64,000 nucleotides of DNA. Source: Boswellia sacra. Taxonomy: Eukaryota; Streptophyta; Magnoliopsida; Sapindales; Burseraceae. Numbering within the stretch: the first letter of the stretch is position 1; every line of letters begins with the position of its first letter. Location of the stretch: positions 1 through 64,000 of the forward strand of contig SNVD02009164.1 of the NCBI GenBank assembly GCA_013180625.2, written 5' to 3'. A program made the position numbers and the translations under genes. The notes below the pieces were generated by a model, which searched no databases, had not been told where the DNA came from, and saw nothing but the letters and a program-made list of their open reading frames with translations. This document shows, in pieces, positions 34,901 through 47,986 of this stretch.

Positions 34901-37900
34901 TTAATTTTCACCTCAGACTTCAAGTTTGCATCTGCAATATCACGTTTTACTGTAATAGACAAGTCCCCCACACGAGCCTCCTGCAGGATAGCACCTGGAC
35001 GACACCTTCTTGTTTTTTCATTTGAACCAGAATCAATGAAACAGCGAATTGCTCCAACAGCTTTAAAAATTGAGATATCAACAAATAGGCTGTGAAGCAA
35101 AAAGGCCTTCCTGTCTCTGACTAATCTCTCCTCTTCAGTTTTGCAAGGAAGCCTAGCCAGTATTGCAAATTCCGTAGCCCATGGTCGTAGATCATGTTCT
35201 CCATCTCTTCCCTGGCCCCCACCATTGCCACCCCAACTCTCATCTTCTGCAGGCAGGGATGGGAAGTGTGATGGAGATCCAGCAATAGATGGAGGGACGA
35301 GCCATGTATTTGCTCGAAAACCGTAGGGAAGATTACCAAACTGAAGAAAAGAAATAAATAAATTTAAATTAAAGTATAAAAACTTTTTTTTTCAGCAAGG
35401 TAATTAACAAAATCACATTTGCGTTGAAAAGAAATATAACATGCCAGCACAGAAAATGTTACCTTGTTGTGTTCAACAAAAGCTTTCATTAAGGATTCAT
35501 ATGCCTGCATTAAGCACAATAACCAAAAATATGAGTAAAACTTGATAGACAAGCTAATTGATTTCATGAAACAAAAAGATAGCAATACATGAAAAAATAG
35601 AATCAAATGAATGAATGTAATGAACTACATTTGTGCAGGATTGCCTAGGTTCAATCTCTTTTTTATTTCTCCCTACTATACTAATATCCACAATTTATGC
35701 AATATTTTACCAGCGATAATAATAAACCTTTTCACACATAAATCAAATCCCACTTAGATTCTAAATCTAGTCATGTATTCACAATGGCATGAACCACAAA
35801 CATAAAAACTAGAATCTCCCTTACCTTTTTTATCTTTTCAGTAGCCTAAAAGTAAAAACAACAAGCCTATCTTGTAAACTGCTACACAAATAGGCTGCAT
35901 GGCCTATTCACAACGGTGCAAATGCTCATTCGTGGTTATAATTATACAAGGGAATAGAATGATCTTGTTGGCAATAATGTAGGCCATTAATCAGTCAGAT
36001 GTCACTTAGCAGGTGTTCCAGAGGTGGTGGTCGAGGAAATTTTATCATGTTTTTTACCATCTACATGGTGATGGTGGAGGTGACTCTTATGAGTGTGACA
36101 GTGGATAATTTTGGTGGGAATCGAGGGAAGTGTAGATCGTGTGGTGTGAAGATAAGGTTGAAATCACGGTACTAGGGCATGTTGATAATGGTAATCATAG
36201 TTAGCAATGACCACAAAGAAGAATGTTCTCTCCACTAAGTATATCTTTCCCTCATTTGCTGCTCCTTTGAGTCCTCCCATTTTGACTTAAAAAAAAAAAA
36301 AAGAAAAGAAAAATAGCCCATTAATCCACTCTGAGAAACTCACGTTTAGAAATCATTAAAAGAAGACCTCACATACCATCAAGCATATTTGACGACAAAA
36401 CAAAAAGTCATGTGCGGCAAAACTCCACATTTAGGATGGTGGAGACTTTTACATCCTAGTCTGGCAGTGGCAATAGGTTCAAATACAACAATGAAGCTTT
36501 GCACAAGGAATCATTTTGAAGATATACATCCAATTAACTTTCAAGTACTCACGTTGGCAAAACCTCGGCTGAGATTTTGCAGAAGATCCACCAGAGAATG
36601 GCTTTGAAAAAACTGTTTCCCCAACGTATAGAACCCCTTTCCTGATGCAACAACTTGCAATAGCTTCCCATTGCAGATCTTTATCTGTATAGAATAATAT
36701 ATTTTCAGCTTCAGTAACTCCGCCGCAGGGGAAAAGAAAAAATTCAGATAATCGATTCAATTTCATGACTATTTACGGTATTTAATTTAATTACACAAAA
36801 GCACTTAAAAAGCGTTTAGGAATGATTGACAAAAGCACTTTCAAGCACTTTTCCAATCAACTAACAACAACAATGCAGTTGCAAATACACCGTTGATTGT
36901 TTTTTTAATTAAAAAAACAAATTTAAAAAATAAAATAAGAGTTCAAGTTGTAGAGGATCACTTCACAGATCGTCTCCGCAAAGTGCTTTCATGTATTTTT
37001 AATAAAAAAGTGCTTTTAAAACAAACATTCCTTAGCTCATCCATAACAATCAAAATTTTATTTTTTTTATTATTATTATAAAAGCTTCACCTGAATTTCA
37101 AAATAGTCGCCGTCGCGCTTGTTTTCATCTTTACGTTCACATCTTTTCAAATCTGAGAACCAAAAAATTAAATTAAAAATAAAATTAAATAATAATAATA
37201 ATAACAATAATAATAATACTTACTTAAGATTGGAGATGAGAGGTGAGCAAAGGAGAAGAAGTCGTAAAACTCGGAGAGTTTCGGCGTCGGGTGAATGGCG
37301 GCCATGTCGAGGCTCGGAGAAATGGCCGACATAACCGCCTCTCCATCGGAAGGCGACGTGGTGCGTAGACCATTTCGTTCATCTGCCGCTGCTCCTCCAT
37401 CGGACGGTCTAGGCGGATTCGACGTGTTGTTGTGGGGCCTACCGCCGTTCTTTTTGGCACGTGACTCTGAGGAAGGTGGCGAGCGGGCGTTTCTGGACTT
37501 GGAGAACCGGGTGGTGCACGCCACGATGTCCAGGAGCCTCCGCACGTGCGCCACGGCCTGAGACTCATCGGTGTAGTCCTCTGCATGGGCGAGTGGCAGA
37601 AATGTAAATAATTGAAAAAATTCTGGAGAACATTGAACCAAAAAAGTTTTTTATTTTTATTATTTTATTTTTTCTATTAATATTTTCCCTTTTTAATAAA
37701 ATTTAGAATATAAAATTTTCTTTCCCTTTTATTAATAAAATTAAACACATATAATAAATTTATTTTTAATCTTTTTATTAAAGAATAAAAGCAAACAATA
37801 AATATATATATATATATATTACATAGTCACAAAAATTAAGGATTTCAAAGTTGTATATTTTAAAAATATATGGAATATAGATTATCTAAGATTATTATAT

Positions 37901-40487
37901 CATCTACAGACTATATTGAACATGATTCAAATTATATCTTAACCTAATTTTTACTTTTTTGCATCGTTATCAATTCAATTATCCTCCATAGCGGTCCAAT
38001 CTAACTTATAAGAACATTACCACATTATTACCTTCGCAAAAGGATCTTTCAAATTGAATGCAACAATAAAGTTAGTTGTGGTGTTGTAGCCCCAAGTTGC
38101 ATAGTATAGTAGGCTACAGCCGTATGTGACAAGTCTTTCCATTCAAAGGTTAGGCACACATTGGCTCTAAGGAAGAAAAAAAAACCAAGAATCTTGGACG
38201 ACAAAATTAAAATAAATAAATATTAGCCTTAAAATCTCAAAACATTATATTTTTTCTTGAAAATTATGTTTAATAACTCAAAATAAAGTGATTATTGAGT
38301 AAAATTAATTTAACATAAAGTCAAAATTATTTCTATAATAAACCTAGACAACCTCTAAGCAAAACGATGCAATCATCGAGATTTTATCGCATGCTTTTAA
38401 GACGTATAATAAAACTATAAATATTACTCTTGTAGTTACACATGCAACCGTCGTAGGGCATATTTTCTCCTAGAATTCTATTGGGACGGTGGGGGTGTGG
38501 CGGCAGATTTGGGTATAATATTTAATGTTACCAACCATTTATAATGGTGACAGTGGTGATGAAACCATTGTGTGATAAATCGATTAAATGAAACGGTCCA
38601 ACCAAGTTCATTTGCAATTATGTGATTTTAAATATCTTCTAATTAAACTTTATAGCCCATAACTAATAAACATTGTAAAGTCCGATGAATCCTACGAAAC
38701 CAAAAAAAAATTGATTTTAAATTAATTTCTCTGCTGCCCACTACTTGCTCACAAATTAATTCCTTCACAAGGAAAGCTACGCGACTGCTTTCTGTCACAA
38801 ATTTTATTAGCCAATGGACGTGTGTTCCCGGAGTACTCTCAAAATGCAACTAAAATTAAAATAGATAAAATGTTTTCAAATCACATTTTCAATTTTTGCA
38901 TCGGATTTCTGTATTAAGAAAAAAAATGTAGTGAAAAGCATTTTTTAGTTGGCCAAGGATCCCCACCTTTTTGGAAACTATTTTCAATACAATATATTCA
39001 GAACTGGAAATTAAAAAAAAAAAGATAAAAGCAAATATACTTTCATTAGTTTCAAAGAAATCAAATAAAAATGACATCTAAAATGTTTTATCAATTTATA
39101 AACTCTTAAAAAAGTATATTTTTCTTGGTTTTCACGTGTGAGAGTACCCGAAAAACAACATATAAAAAACAAAATAAAACGACAAAATTCTTGCTTTCAT
39201 ATCAGGGAGCAACGTAGCCTTGATCGTGTTTTGACACAAACTTTGTCTAACACAATAATGATCCTGTACAAGCATGCTAGCCTGGAAATCTTGAAATCTG
39301 CAAATCATGTAATTGTACTCCAAGACTTTTAAATTTTAATTGACTTTTAGGGACGCAAAAGTTATGAATGTACAACTAGAAGAAGCATACCAAGGTACAA
39401 CGGATGTACAATGCAATCTGTCATTTCTTTAATAAGAGAGAGAAAGCTGGGTCCTTCTATGAGTTGTCATTTTCCAATTTCCGTTTTAATTTTATAAAAT
39501 TGTAATTTTTTTAATTTCCTACCAAATAACGACCCAAAAGTAGTAATAATTTTATAAATAAAGAGAATAAAATGTGATATTGTGACCCACTAAAATAAAT
39601 TAAAATTTCTTTTTATGCATATAGTATAGTGTTGGAGTAAAAAAGGAAGTGCAAGTGCAGGACAAGTATATCTAAAAATGGGAATCCATGACATGAAATT
39701 TGACTAGTAAAATAGAAAGCACATGGGAGTTGATACTTTGATACAGAAATTTAGTTATGAGAGAGCCTGCTTCACCTACCTTCAATCATTCTCAGCAAAC
39801 ATGGCTTCAGATTAGCAACTTCTAATTTGTCATTCAATCTCTGCCCTTTGACCTAATCATATGTAAAAAGAAAAATTAATTAATTAAGCAATTTCTTGAA
39901 GATTTGGTACATGAATAGTTGAGGTGAAAAAAATATAGTACCAAGAGAGTTTATTATATTGAAAAGTTGATTGGAGATGGTACCTCATGAGATAAGGAGT
40001 AGTTTGTTAGGTGACAAGTTTCTACATTAACAGCCAATAGCCTCTTCACATCAAGTATCTTGTCAGTGGAGATTCCCTTCAGAAAATTTTCCACTAGTGA
40101 GAAGAGTGATTGATTTTGTTTGGATTCTATTATTAATGGTTAATGGTAATTACTAATTAATCTGCTTATGAGGGGAGAAAATGAAGAATATACCTTGAGA
40201 ATCACTTGTGATTCATATGGAGTGATGACTGTGATGTCAAGAACATTAGGCACTGCTGCAAATATGACAGAAACAAAGATACAAAATGAAGGAATGAATA
40301 AGCAGATAGAAGAAAGATAACTAGAAAAAGCACTTATATTTGAAAAGTGAATCTTGAAACATATATAAATGTTCATTGTATTATTCAAGAAATGGGGATT
40401 GAAAATTTTGAAACCTTTCTCTTCTTTGTTCCTCTTCTTCTCAGCTTTTGCTTTACTAGACTTGCCTCTTCCAGACCTTGGAGCCAT
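25969..40487 (-). CDS. REC3: REC3-like protein, CLU/TSS/REC family
   Basis: Spliced coding region of 23 exons, 5106 bp, 1701 residues. The protein belongs to the clustered-mitochondria (CLU) family. Arabidopsis REC proteins set the fraction of cell volume given to chloroplasts, and fungal and animal CLU binds mRNAs for mitochondrial proteins. In order: basic N-terminus [22 protein letters not shown]-terminal domain (about 30-110, [16 protein letters not shown]); low-complexity linker (about 125-200); CLU domain (about 290-560); central domain (700-890); TPR region (about 900-1107, with [19 protein letters not shown] and [19 protein letters not shown]); long disordered tail with [12 protein letters not shown], two PAM2-like motifs and a basic [10 protein letters not shown] end. 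The DEGWQEA block and the [17 protein letters not shown] end match REC3 rather than TSS/REC1. All exon phases agree and no stop interrupts, so it looks functional. Start: the ATG at 40485-40487, before the conserved MAPRSGRGK. Confidence 0.95.
26476..26505 (-). other. PAM2-like motif 1 in REC3 tail
   Basis: Encodes [10 protein letters not shown], which fits the PAM2 pattern (L/M-N-P-x-A-x-x-F-x-P) that docks on the MLLE domain of poly(A)-binding proteins. It sits in the serine/acid-rich, probably disordered C-terminal tail, where such motifs are accessible. Binding is inferred from pattern only. Confidence 0.55.
26743..26772 (-). other. PAM2-like motif 2 in REC3 tail
   Basis: Encodes [10 protein letters not shown], which keeps the leucine, alanine, phenylalanine and final proline positions of PAM2 but lacks the N-P after the leucine. 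It lies 89 residues before the stronger motif [11 protein letters not shown] similar KLSAAA-PFNP block is, from memory, a recurrent feature of plant CLU/TSS/REC tails. Confidence 0.4.
36812..37035. mobile_element. MITE in the intron after exon 6 of the REC3-like gene
   Basis: GCGTTTAGGAATGATTGAC...AAAAGCACTT on the left is answered by AAGTGCTTTTAAAACAAACATTCCTTAGC on the right. These are imperfect inverted repeats of the widespread GCGTTTGGGAATG/AAAAGCACTT plant MITE type. The element is about 224 bp, lies wholly in an intron and leaves the splice sites untouched. I could not settle its target duplication. Confidence 0.55.
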
Positions 40488-40856
40488 TGATTAATCAATT
40501 TCCACTAACTTTCACCACAAAAAGATAAGATTTTGACACCAAAACTCAAAACCCCACTTGCCAAAACATAGATATTTCAACACAAAACTCAACCTTTACT
40601 AATGTGCATGAAGCAGAAGCACCACTCAACCAATATTGAATTCAACAACAAGGCGAAGCTTGCAAACAAATTTAAAAAACAGCAAAAGGGAAGATATAGA
40701 AGCGCTTGAAAAGTGCTTTATAGAAGCATTTTTGTGGAGTTGCAAAGCAAAGCGAGGAGATAGGATAAGGGTTTTGGTTGGGTTTACCCTCTAGTGGATT
40801 GTTAAGCAATCCTGGCCTCTCCTTGTAGCTAAAGGTCTGATTTCCCTTCACCCTCA

Positions 40857-40992
40857 CTCTCTCTCTCTCTCTATCTCTAATGATAAAGTGTGAATGTTTG
40901 ATTGTGGCTTATTATAGTAGCCACCAGCCCTCTGCATGAAGACAACCAGCACTGAAAGGTGGGCCATCCACCGTTGAATAGCCGCCACGTGG
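40857..40992 (-). promoter_or_regulatory. Candidate promoter of the REC3-like gene
   Basis: Upstream of the ATG at 40487 lie, in order of increasing distance: a GA-rich tract (CT run 40857-40878 on the plus strand, typical of plant leaders); a TATA-like TATAATAA (40910-40917 read on the minus strand); a TGGGCC site II-type element at 40960-40965; and a perfect palindromic G-box CCACGTGG at 40985-40992. The 5' leader would be about 370 bp if transcription starts near the GA tract. G-boxes bind bZIP and bHLH factors, many of them light-related, and site II elements mark genes for growth and organelle functions; regulation by either is inferred. Confidence 0.45.
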
Positions 40993-41449
40993 ACGGTTGA
41001 TGATGGCTCACAGGTGTTGTTGAGCCAGTTTTGTTTTATCACATGTTGGGTTGGGGGCCTTGATTTTTCCCCCTTGAATCCATTGATTGATTTGAGTGAT
41101 TGCGTAAGTGAACGGTGTGAGATTGATTAATTAAATTAAATTAAATTAAATTAAACAATAATTAAGTGTTGAGACTCTTGATTTGTCACATTATTATGTG
41201 ATTTTTTGCCACATTTTTAATGGTAATTAGTGCTTGTTATTTAGTCATTGCCATCATCATCACTAATTGGAAACATTTCACTTAACCTGAAAAATGTTTA
41301 TATGTTTCTTCTGTGTTAATTAAACGAGTTGGCAACCTGATTACCGTTCAAAGCTATTTATAATTTTTTTATTCTTAGATATTAAACGTGCAAAAAGTAA
41401 TTTTACACGTTATTGTAAAGGAAAAGGCTCTTGCGATAGGAACGAGATT

Positions 41450-41452
<3 letters not shown>

Positions 41453-41492
<40 letters not shown>
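41453..41492. repeat. (AT)n microsatellite
   Basis: About 20 uninterrupted AT dinucleotides. Such runs are length-variable between individuals, and assemblies often misjudge their length. Confidence 0.95.
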
Positions 41493-41495
<3 letters not shown>

Positions 41496-42370
41496 TTTGA
41501 AAATTTAAATCTAATATTCTTTTTATATGAAGCTAATTATTATCTCATTATAATTAATTCAAGTATGTGGACTAATCAAATCTAGAGTAAATCTATAATG
41601 AGCATAAACCTTACTTGTGATACAAATTACTTGTACAAGAGTAAAATAGTAATGAAATATGTAAAAGGTGAAGAAAATATACCTCAAAATGTAGGCGAGA
41701 TTTTTTTTAAAACGTTAAGAGAGAAGTTTAATAGTTACACTAATAAGATATGTAACGATTTTTTTTTTTTTTTTGAAGCAGGGTAGTGCTATATGAACTC
41801 TTATTATGTTTTCTACACTTCTTTTTGAATGCACTAGCTATTTCAATATTAGAATAACTAATTTTAAGAATAACTCTACAAAACCAATTGAATCCAATAG
41901 CGTATTATTTTATTTAATAGAAAATTACTATCAAAATAAAAAAATTATGAACTATATGATTTATTAATAAAACAATTTGTCTATAGAATCGCTTGATTCT
42001 CAATATTCATTAAAACTATATATGATTTAATTATATTTTCTAATGTAATAACCATTAATGTATTAATTTTATATTGATTATATATGTTATTTTTAAATTT
42101 ATTCCTATATTTTAGACAAAGTACTCTTAAATTTGTATTGAGTATTTCTAGAAAGGGAGAGTGTAAAGAGTTTATAGAGGTTCATATAACCCTAAAGTTT
42201 GAAATACTATTCTTATTACTTTATATGAGAGTTTTCCTTTCTTCGGCAAATTTATTGAGCAGAGGCATACAAATTGCAAATATGAAGGTCTGTTTCACTT
42301 TGAACTAAAAAAAAAAAAACAAGAATCAAAAAATAAAAAAAAAAGTTTGATTGAAATGTTTTTCAAAATA

Positions 42371-43335
42371 AGGGTGTGCTTGGTTGCAAGAAAGGAAAAA
42401 TGAGAGGAAAGGAAAAGTAGGTGGAAATGAAAAAAATTAGGAGAAATGAAGGGGTTTAGAAAGCTTTTTCTTTTGTTTAATTGTTCAATAGAATCAAGAA
42501 TGGTTTATAAATTAATTGAACATAAATACCCTGAACATTGAAATATATAATATCTATTATTAAATTCACATATTTAGTTTAAATTTTATATAAATTAAAT
42601 AAAAATATATAATTATTTATTAAATTAATAGTAAAACAATTTATTTTTTACTCTAAATAGTTAAATTCCACTTTTCTTTAAAAATAAATAATATATTTTA
42701 AATTATGAAAAATATTATTAAACTGTCGATTTATTAAATAAATAAATATATAATCATTTATTAAAATTAAATAAATTTGCAAAAAAAATTACCAGATTAT
42801 TTTATAATATTATTAAATTAATATATTTTTAAAAATAAATAATAAATTTATATAAAATTATATATTAAAAATTAAGAAAAATGTGTGATAAATAATATAA
42901 ATATATTTATTAATTTAATTATTTAAAAACAGAATTTTGGAAAAATAAAATAGGGGCCGTCAAAGAGCCCTTGTAGCTGTCGCCAGTAGTTGGTGAGACG
43001 GCACGTCCGGTGGATGGCGACGGCTATCCTCTGATGGCCCCTTTTTCAATTTTTAGACACTAAATTTAAAAAATAAATGATAATAAATTTATATTTAATA
43101 ATATATTATTTAAATAAATAAATTTAAAGTTCCTATATATAAATTTTGCAATTTTTAATTTAAAAAATTAAAAAATTATATTTATAATTATTTATAAATT
43201 AATGTAATTAATTATTTGAATAAGGTTAATTTTTAGACACATAAAAAATATACAATGTTAATTTAATAATTTATTATAGTATTCCTAATAAAACCTTTTT
43301 CTTAATAAAAAACTTCAACCAAAGAAGCCCCCAAC
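42371..43335. mobile_element. Possible non-autonomous DNA transposon
   Basis: The left end GGGTGTGCTTGGTTGCAAG and the right end CTTCAACCAAAGAAGCCCCC are imperfect inverted repeats of the GGGGC-TTGGTTG type common in plant DNA transposons. The interior is A/T-rich apart from the GC patch near 43000. No reliable target duplication was found, so the limits are tentative. Confidence 0.35.
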
Positions 43336-45269
43336 TTTAATCAAACTAACCACAGCCTAGAAATTTAAAGTGGGCTATATGCACTTTTACAAGTACTTTA
43401 CACACCTTATTTTTAAGTACATTTATTAATATTATAAAAGGAAAATCTTTACATAAAAATATGTATATATCTTAGAAAATTAAAATATATAATGTATACA
43501 AAATAATATATCAATTTTTACGGCATAAAACATACAATTAAAATGAATAAATTTTAATAAAAATTAATGGAAACAAGTATTTTAGGAAAAAAAAGAGAGA
43601 GAATCAACATATTATAGATTTTTTTGTTTCATTGTAATTTTCATTTATTCAAATTATTGAATAATAAATGTATTTCTAAAAGGGAATTCAGTGATTATTT
43701 TTGTGTTTGTGTAATTCCACCATAAAATTTATTTGGATTATGCATAAAAACAATTTTTCTTCATTTTTCACAAATTTCAATTCTAAAAACTATTTTTGAA
43801 TATTATGTCAAAAAAAAATTTTTAGATATTAAAATTTTTTAAATACCGCTCAACATTTTGAACTGTATCCAATATTTCAATAAACGTCTTCAAATCACAA
43901 ATCAAACCTCTAAAGTAGTCGATTTTCTTTAACTATAATATGATCAACATAAAATCACCTGTATTGCTAATAAGAATCACGATTTAATCATTTGTCGATC
44001 TCTTGGTAGTTATATTTATAATTTTAAAAAAAATCCATATGTGTATGGTTTTTTTTTTTTTTAATGATGGTAACATGAAGACATAGAGCGGTACTTCAAA
44101 GTTAATTACTGTAATTTCTGTCCTTTTTATGAAATCCATACCATCTAGCTGGTACTATATACAGGTTAAAATGTACCCAATTCAATTAATAGCCATTAAA
44201 GTTAGTTAGGCTAATTATCAAATTAAATTAAATTTTAATAATGGAAAGATGCTAACTAGAGAGCTCAATGATGGTGCGTGCTTAAAAGTAAAATCTTTTG
44301 ATTTGTGAATAAATGACATTAAACGTGAAAATTCAAACTTTTCATGGCTTTCCAACCCACAACAGCTCTTTAATAATCATAAACATGGACTTTCCGAGAC
44401 ACATTGTGCAGAGGAAATTAAATGCATTAACTATTAATTCATGCAATTTGTGCTAAAAATTTGGCAATTATTAATTGTTGCAACTTGCAAGTGTTGTTTA
44501 ATTAGCATAGGTTGTTGTATTAATTGTGTGGATACTTTTAAGATCTTATATTCAAAAATTTGTAACATCTATTTATATAATAATACATGAATGACTAATT
44601 AATATTATATATATATTTTTATAGTTTTTCTTAGTTATTTATATGTCGTTATTGATTCATTCGCTTAGAAGTTTAGATTAGAAGATAGAGAAGATCGTGA
44701 AATTTGGTATTGTAATCGAGATATATTATGATATTATCAAAGTGTCAAATATCAAATCTATGCAAAAAATGGAATTAGTGATGCAACTTCCGGCTTTCCA
44801 ACTTTCTTGATTTGAGCATCTCTCAATTTCAATGTGGGATAAGTTCTTCTTCACGCCTAGAAAATTGAAAAAGAGACGAAAGGGATTTCAAATGGGAAAA
44901 ACATGCATATATTTAATCTTAGATGATTTATCTAAAAAATTTATCTAATTTGACTTCTCTTTGTTCTTCTTCACATCCCAAGTCTTTGAATTGAGAGATA
45001 GTCTTTTCAAAATCTTCATTGAACTCAATTTCTTTCCAAAAACTAATATTACTAAGAGCTATGATGCTTTTCCCTTCTTTGTCATCAAACCATTCTTTCC
45101 ATGTTCTGAAAAAAGTTGAATTCTAAATGCACTCACTTCAAACATTTAATTAAAATTATCAAGCTCGTGCTTAGAATTCTAGAGATGTTAACATTTTATC
45201 TAGAACTTCTTATCGTGAATACATTTAAAAGGTCAGTGCAAAAAAATTTGGAGGGTACAAATAATCTTA

Positions 45270-45600
45270 GGCTTTGGCTACGGTACATCGGTTGTACCGA
45301 TACAACCGTTTTCAAATTTTTTGTAAATTTAGTGTAAATATTGTAAATCTTTGTATAAAAATCGTAAATGTAAAAAAAAAAAGTTGTAAATTAGTCTAAA
45401 AGTTGTAAATCATTAATCGTACAACTATTTTTATTTTTTTGTAAAATTAGTCTAAAAATTGTAAATCATTATATAAAAGTCGTAAATGTGAAATTTTTTA
45501 CATTTACGATTTTTATATAATGATTTACAACTTTTATACTAAATTTACAAAAATTTTGAAAACAATTATATGGTACAACCGGTGTACCGTAGTATGACCT
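45270..45600. mobile_element. MITE with long terminal inverted repeats
   Basis: The left arm (GGCTTTGGCTACGGTACATC, GGTTGTACCG, then repeated TGTAAAT-type motifs) is mirrored by the right arm, which ends GGTACAACCGGTGTACCGT then AGTATGACC. The whole 330-bp unit can fold into a hairpin with many copies of GTAAAT in one orientation and ATTTAC in the other. No clean target duplication was seen. Superfamily unassigned (Mutator-like would fit the arm length). Confidence 0.65.
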
Positions 45601-47543
45601 CTTATAATATCGATAACTTATTTAACTTTTTTTTTTAATAATTAAATGCTAGGGCGGCACTTCTTGGTTTCTGCTGTTCATTTTCTTGTCTCTGTGGTCC
45701 AACTCTATGTAATAAAATTCATCAAATTTTGTAGCATGGATCTAGAATTACCTAACTCTTTGGCCAGACTTCTTTTCCTAATTTGATTTCACTTGAATTT
45801 TAAAGAATCTTAAGAATCTAAGTTTTTATTATAATTAATAGGTACGAATTTTCACAAATTGATTTGTAACCCTTTTAACTTATAAATTTGATAAAGTAAT
45901 TTTTTCATATTCAAGGGATAAAGTATGTTCCAGATCTCCCTGCCCAACAAACTAAATGTAATTCTTTTATTTTATTCGTTTAATAAAATTTTCACATTCC
46001 ATCGAGGTTTGTTAAAAACAATAGAAAATATTCGCGGGCTACACCTAGCAATATATCTACGCAATAATGATAAAGCATTGATGGAGCTTACATTGACCGT
46101 GAAAATTATAGTTTAATCGGATCCCAACAAGAAGAAATTATTTTTCAAGTGAAAATGATAGCACAAACTCTGAGGCCCATACTTTTCTACAGATCCTGCA
46201 CTAAATTCTTGATGTTTATAATTACCAAAGTGTGATATAATTTAAGCATGTGATGCATAAGAAAGGGAAATTAAATACTTTCCCATAACCGATAGTGTTA
46301 TACAAACATATGTAGGTATAAGGATATTATTAGAAAACAAATATTAAAGTAAACCCATATCTATATAATATTTTAGAAATCTGCAAACTTAATGTGACAT
46401 CAAATAGATATTGGTCCAGCGGCCGTAGGTTGCAAGTGCATCAACTATCACCGGTCTAAAGTATACAAAACTCTTGTATATGTCACATATAAATATATAA
46501 GGGCTTTTTGTTTTAATCACTTAAATCTGAATTTAAATAAAATTAAGTAATTTAAAAAATTATTTTTATTTATTTCAATGTCTAATAACTTATTCTCAGA
46601 TAAAAATATCTGAACCAATTTAAAAAGTAAAAAAAATAACTTTTTTTTCGTAAAACATCTTAATTATTAAAATACTATAGGTACCCTTCTTTACAAATGA
46701 AAGCAATTGTGCAGGCTCCTGAATTGTCGTCCTTGTGTGTATCCACAACCGCCCATCAAAATTCAAGCGGGATTATTGGGAATAAATTTGTCGGAGTAGA
46801 TAGTCCGGGATGACGATCGGTGGTGATTGGAGTTGGTCATGTGGTTGATGTGATGCGGCTACGGCGACGTGAACGATTGAAGAGACTGTGGGCGGGACAT
46901 TCAGGTTGAGAGGATGGTGATTGGTGAGGCGAGGAGCATAAATGGGGCTACATTAGGCCCAGGAGGAGCAATCACCCTTTTTCCTTTTGAGAGTTGAAAA
47001 AAAAAAATCAATAGATAGCAATAAAATACCACTACATCTTTATAATTTTATAGAAATAGCCTTATTTAAATATTTTCAATCAAAATACCATTTTTTGTTT
47101 ATAATTTTACAAAAATATTCTTGGGTGTCTAAAATTTCATGAACTATATATTATGACTGTTTTATGTTTACTTTCACTGAGGGTTTTAAATTTTATCATT
47201 GATTAAATTTTCCCCTCTTGAATTGAATTTCTAGCTACGTCCCTGTTGAAGAGCTATGGTAGAGACATTGGGTTAGGAGAACAACAGGTAAGAATTATTG
47301 GACAAAGCTAAACGACGTAGTTTGACACCCTATGTAACTTTTTAAAAATTTTTAATTCTTCTAATTATAACTTTTTTAATTATTTATAATCCAAAAAATC
47401 AAATATCAGCCTTTGAAAATATTTTAATAAAATGAATTTATTATAGTATATTATTATTTTAATCATAAATAATTTAAATTAATTAATTAAAAAAATTAAA
47501 GCATATAAGAATGGTAGTCTTGGTTTGTAATAAAAAATATATA
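45601..47543. other. AT-rich intergenic DNA
   Basis: No gene is recognised. A stretch at about 46500-46640 (GGGCTTTTTGTTTTAATCAC then TTAAATCTGAAT) is a diverged relative of the element at 47987. A 250-bp GC-richer patch at 46720-46980 has no coding or structural features that I can name. The sequence just before 47544 resembles the inside of the same element family, so the duplication boundary falls within older repeat DNA. Confidence 0.5.
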
Positions 47544-47986
47544 AATAAATTATAGTTTTTATTAAAAGGTAAATTAGTCAAAATTAAAATAAGATATAGT
47601 CAAAATTAAAATAAGATATAGCTTATCAATTTTTTAAAGATGTATGCAAAACAAAAAAAAAAACATACTTTTAAGTGATATATATTAAGTTTTAAATAAT
47701 GTTAAGTGGTGTAAACAAATGGGCCTTTAAATCTTAAAAATAGTAGTAAACTTAACATATTTGATATTGTATAATTGGATTAATACACATATAATAATAT
47801 GACATTATATGATTAACCAAATACATATATAACTTTATATAATATCAGTAGTTAACATTAAGTTTCTATATTTGAGAAGAAACGAAACAAAAGTTAAGTT
47901 TATTTCTTTCCGATAAACACATTTGATAGTAATACTTGATTTTGAAGATGACAGAAGCTTTGAAGTTTTCAATGGAGTTAGAAACT

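Larger units (their letters stand above)
25969..40487 (-). other. REC3: Exon map of the REC3-like gene
   Basis: Coding exons in transcript order: 40415-40487, 40194-40255, 39984-40076, 39780-39852, 37224-37580, 37091-37152, 36553-36684, 35463-35504, 34810-35340, 34177-34331, 32494-33004, 32236-32298, 32044-32145, 31463-31777, 31292-31384, 31079-31180, 30880-30984, 30540-30673, 30156-30339, 29610-29741, 29307-29419, 29142-29220, 25969-27561. Every intron begins GT and ends AG. Lengths sum to a multiple of three, and each junction completes the expected codon (for example A|VPNVL after exon 1 and E|EDYTDES after exon 4). The longest introns are 37581-39779 (2.2 kb), 27562-29141 (1.6 kb), 33005-34176 (1.2 kb) and 35505-36552 (1.0 kb). 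Apart from a MITE in the intron after exon 6 they hold only AT-rich sequence. The 5' and 3' UTR limits are not determined. Confidence 0.9.
41050..45269. other. AT-rich intergenic DNA upstream of the REC3-like gene
   Basis: No gene is recognised. The sequence is dominated by A/T-rich tracts. It contains an (AT)n microsatellite (41453-41492), a possible low-confidence transposon at 42371-43335, and a GC-rich patch of about 95 bp at 42950-43045 with short inverted repeats (AGGGGCCGTCAAAGAG against CTCTGATGGCCCCT). Beyond that I see nothing coding between 43340 and 45270. Confidence 0.55.
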
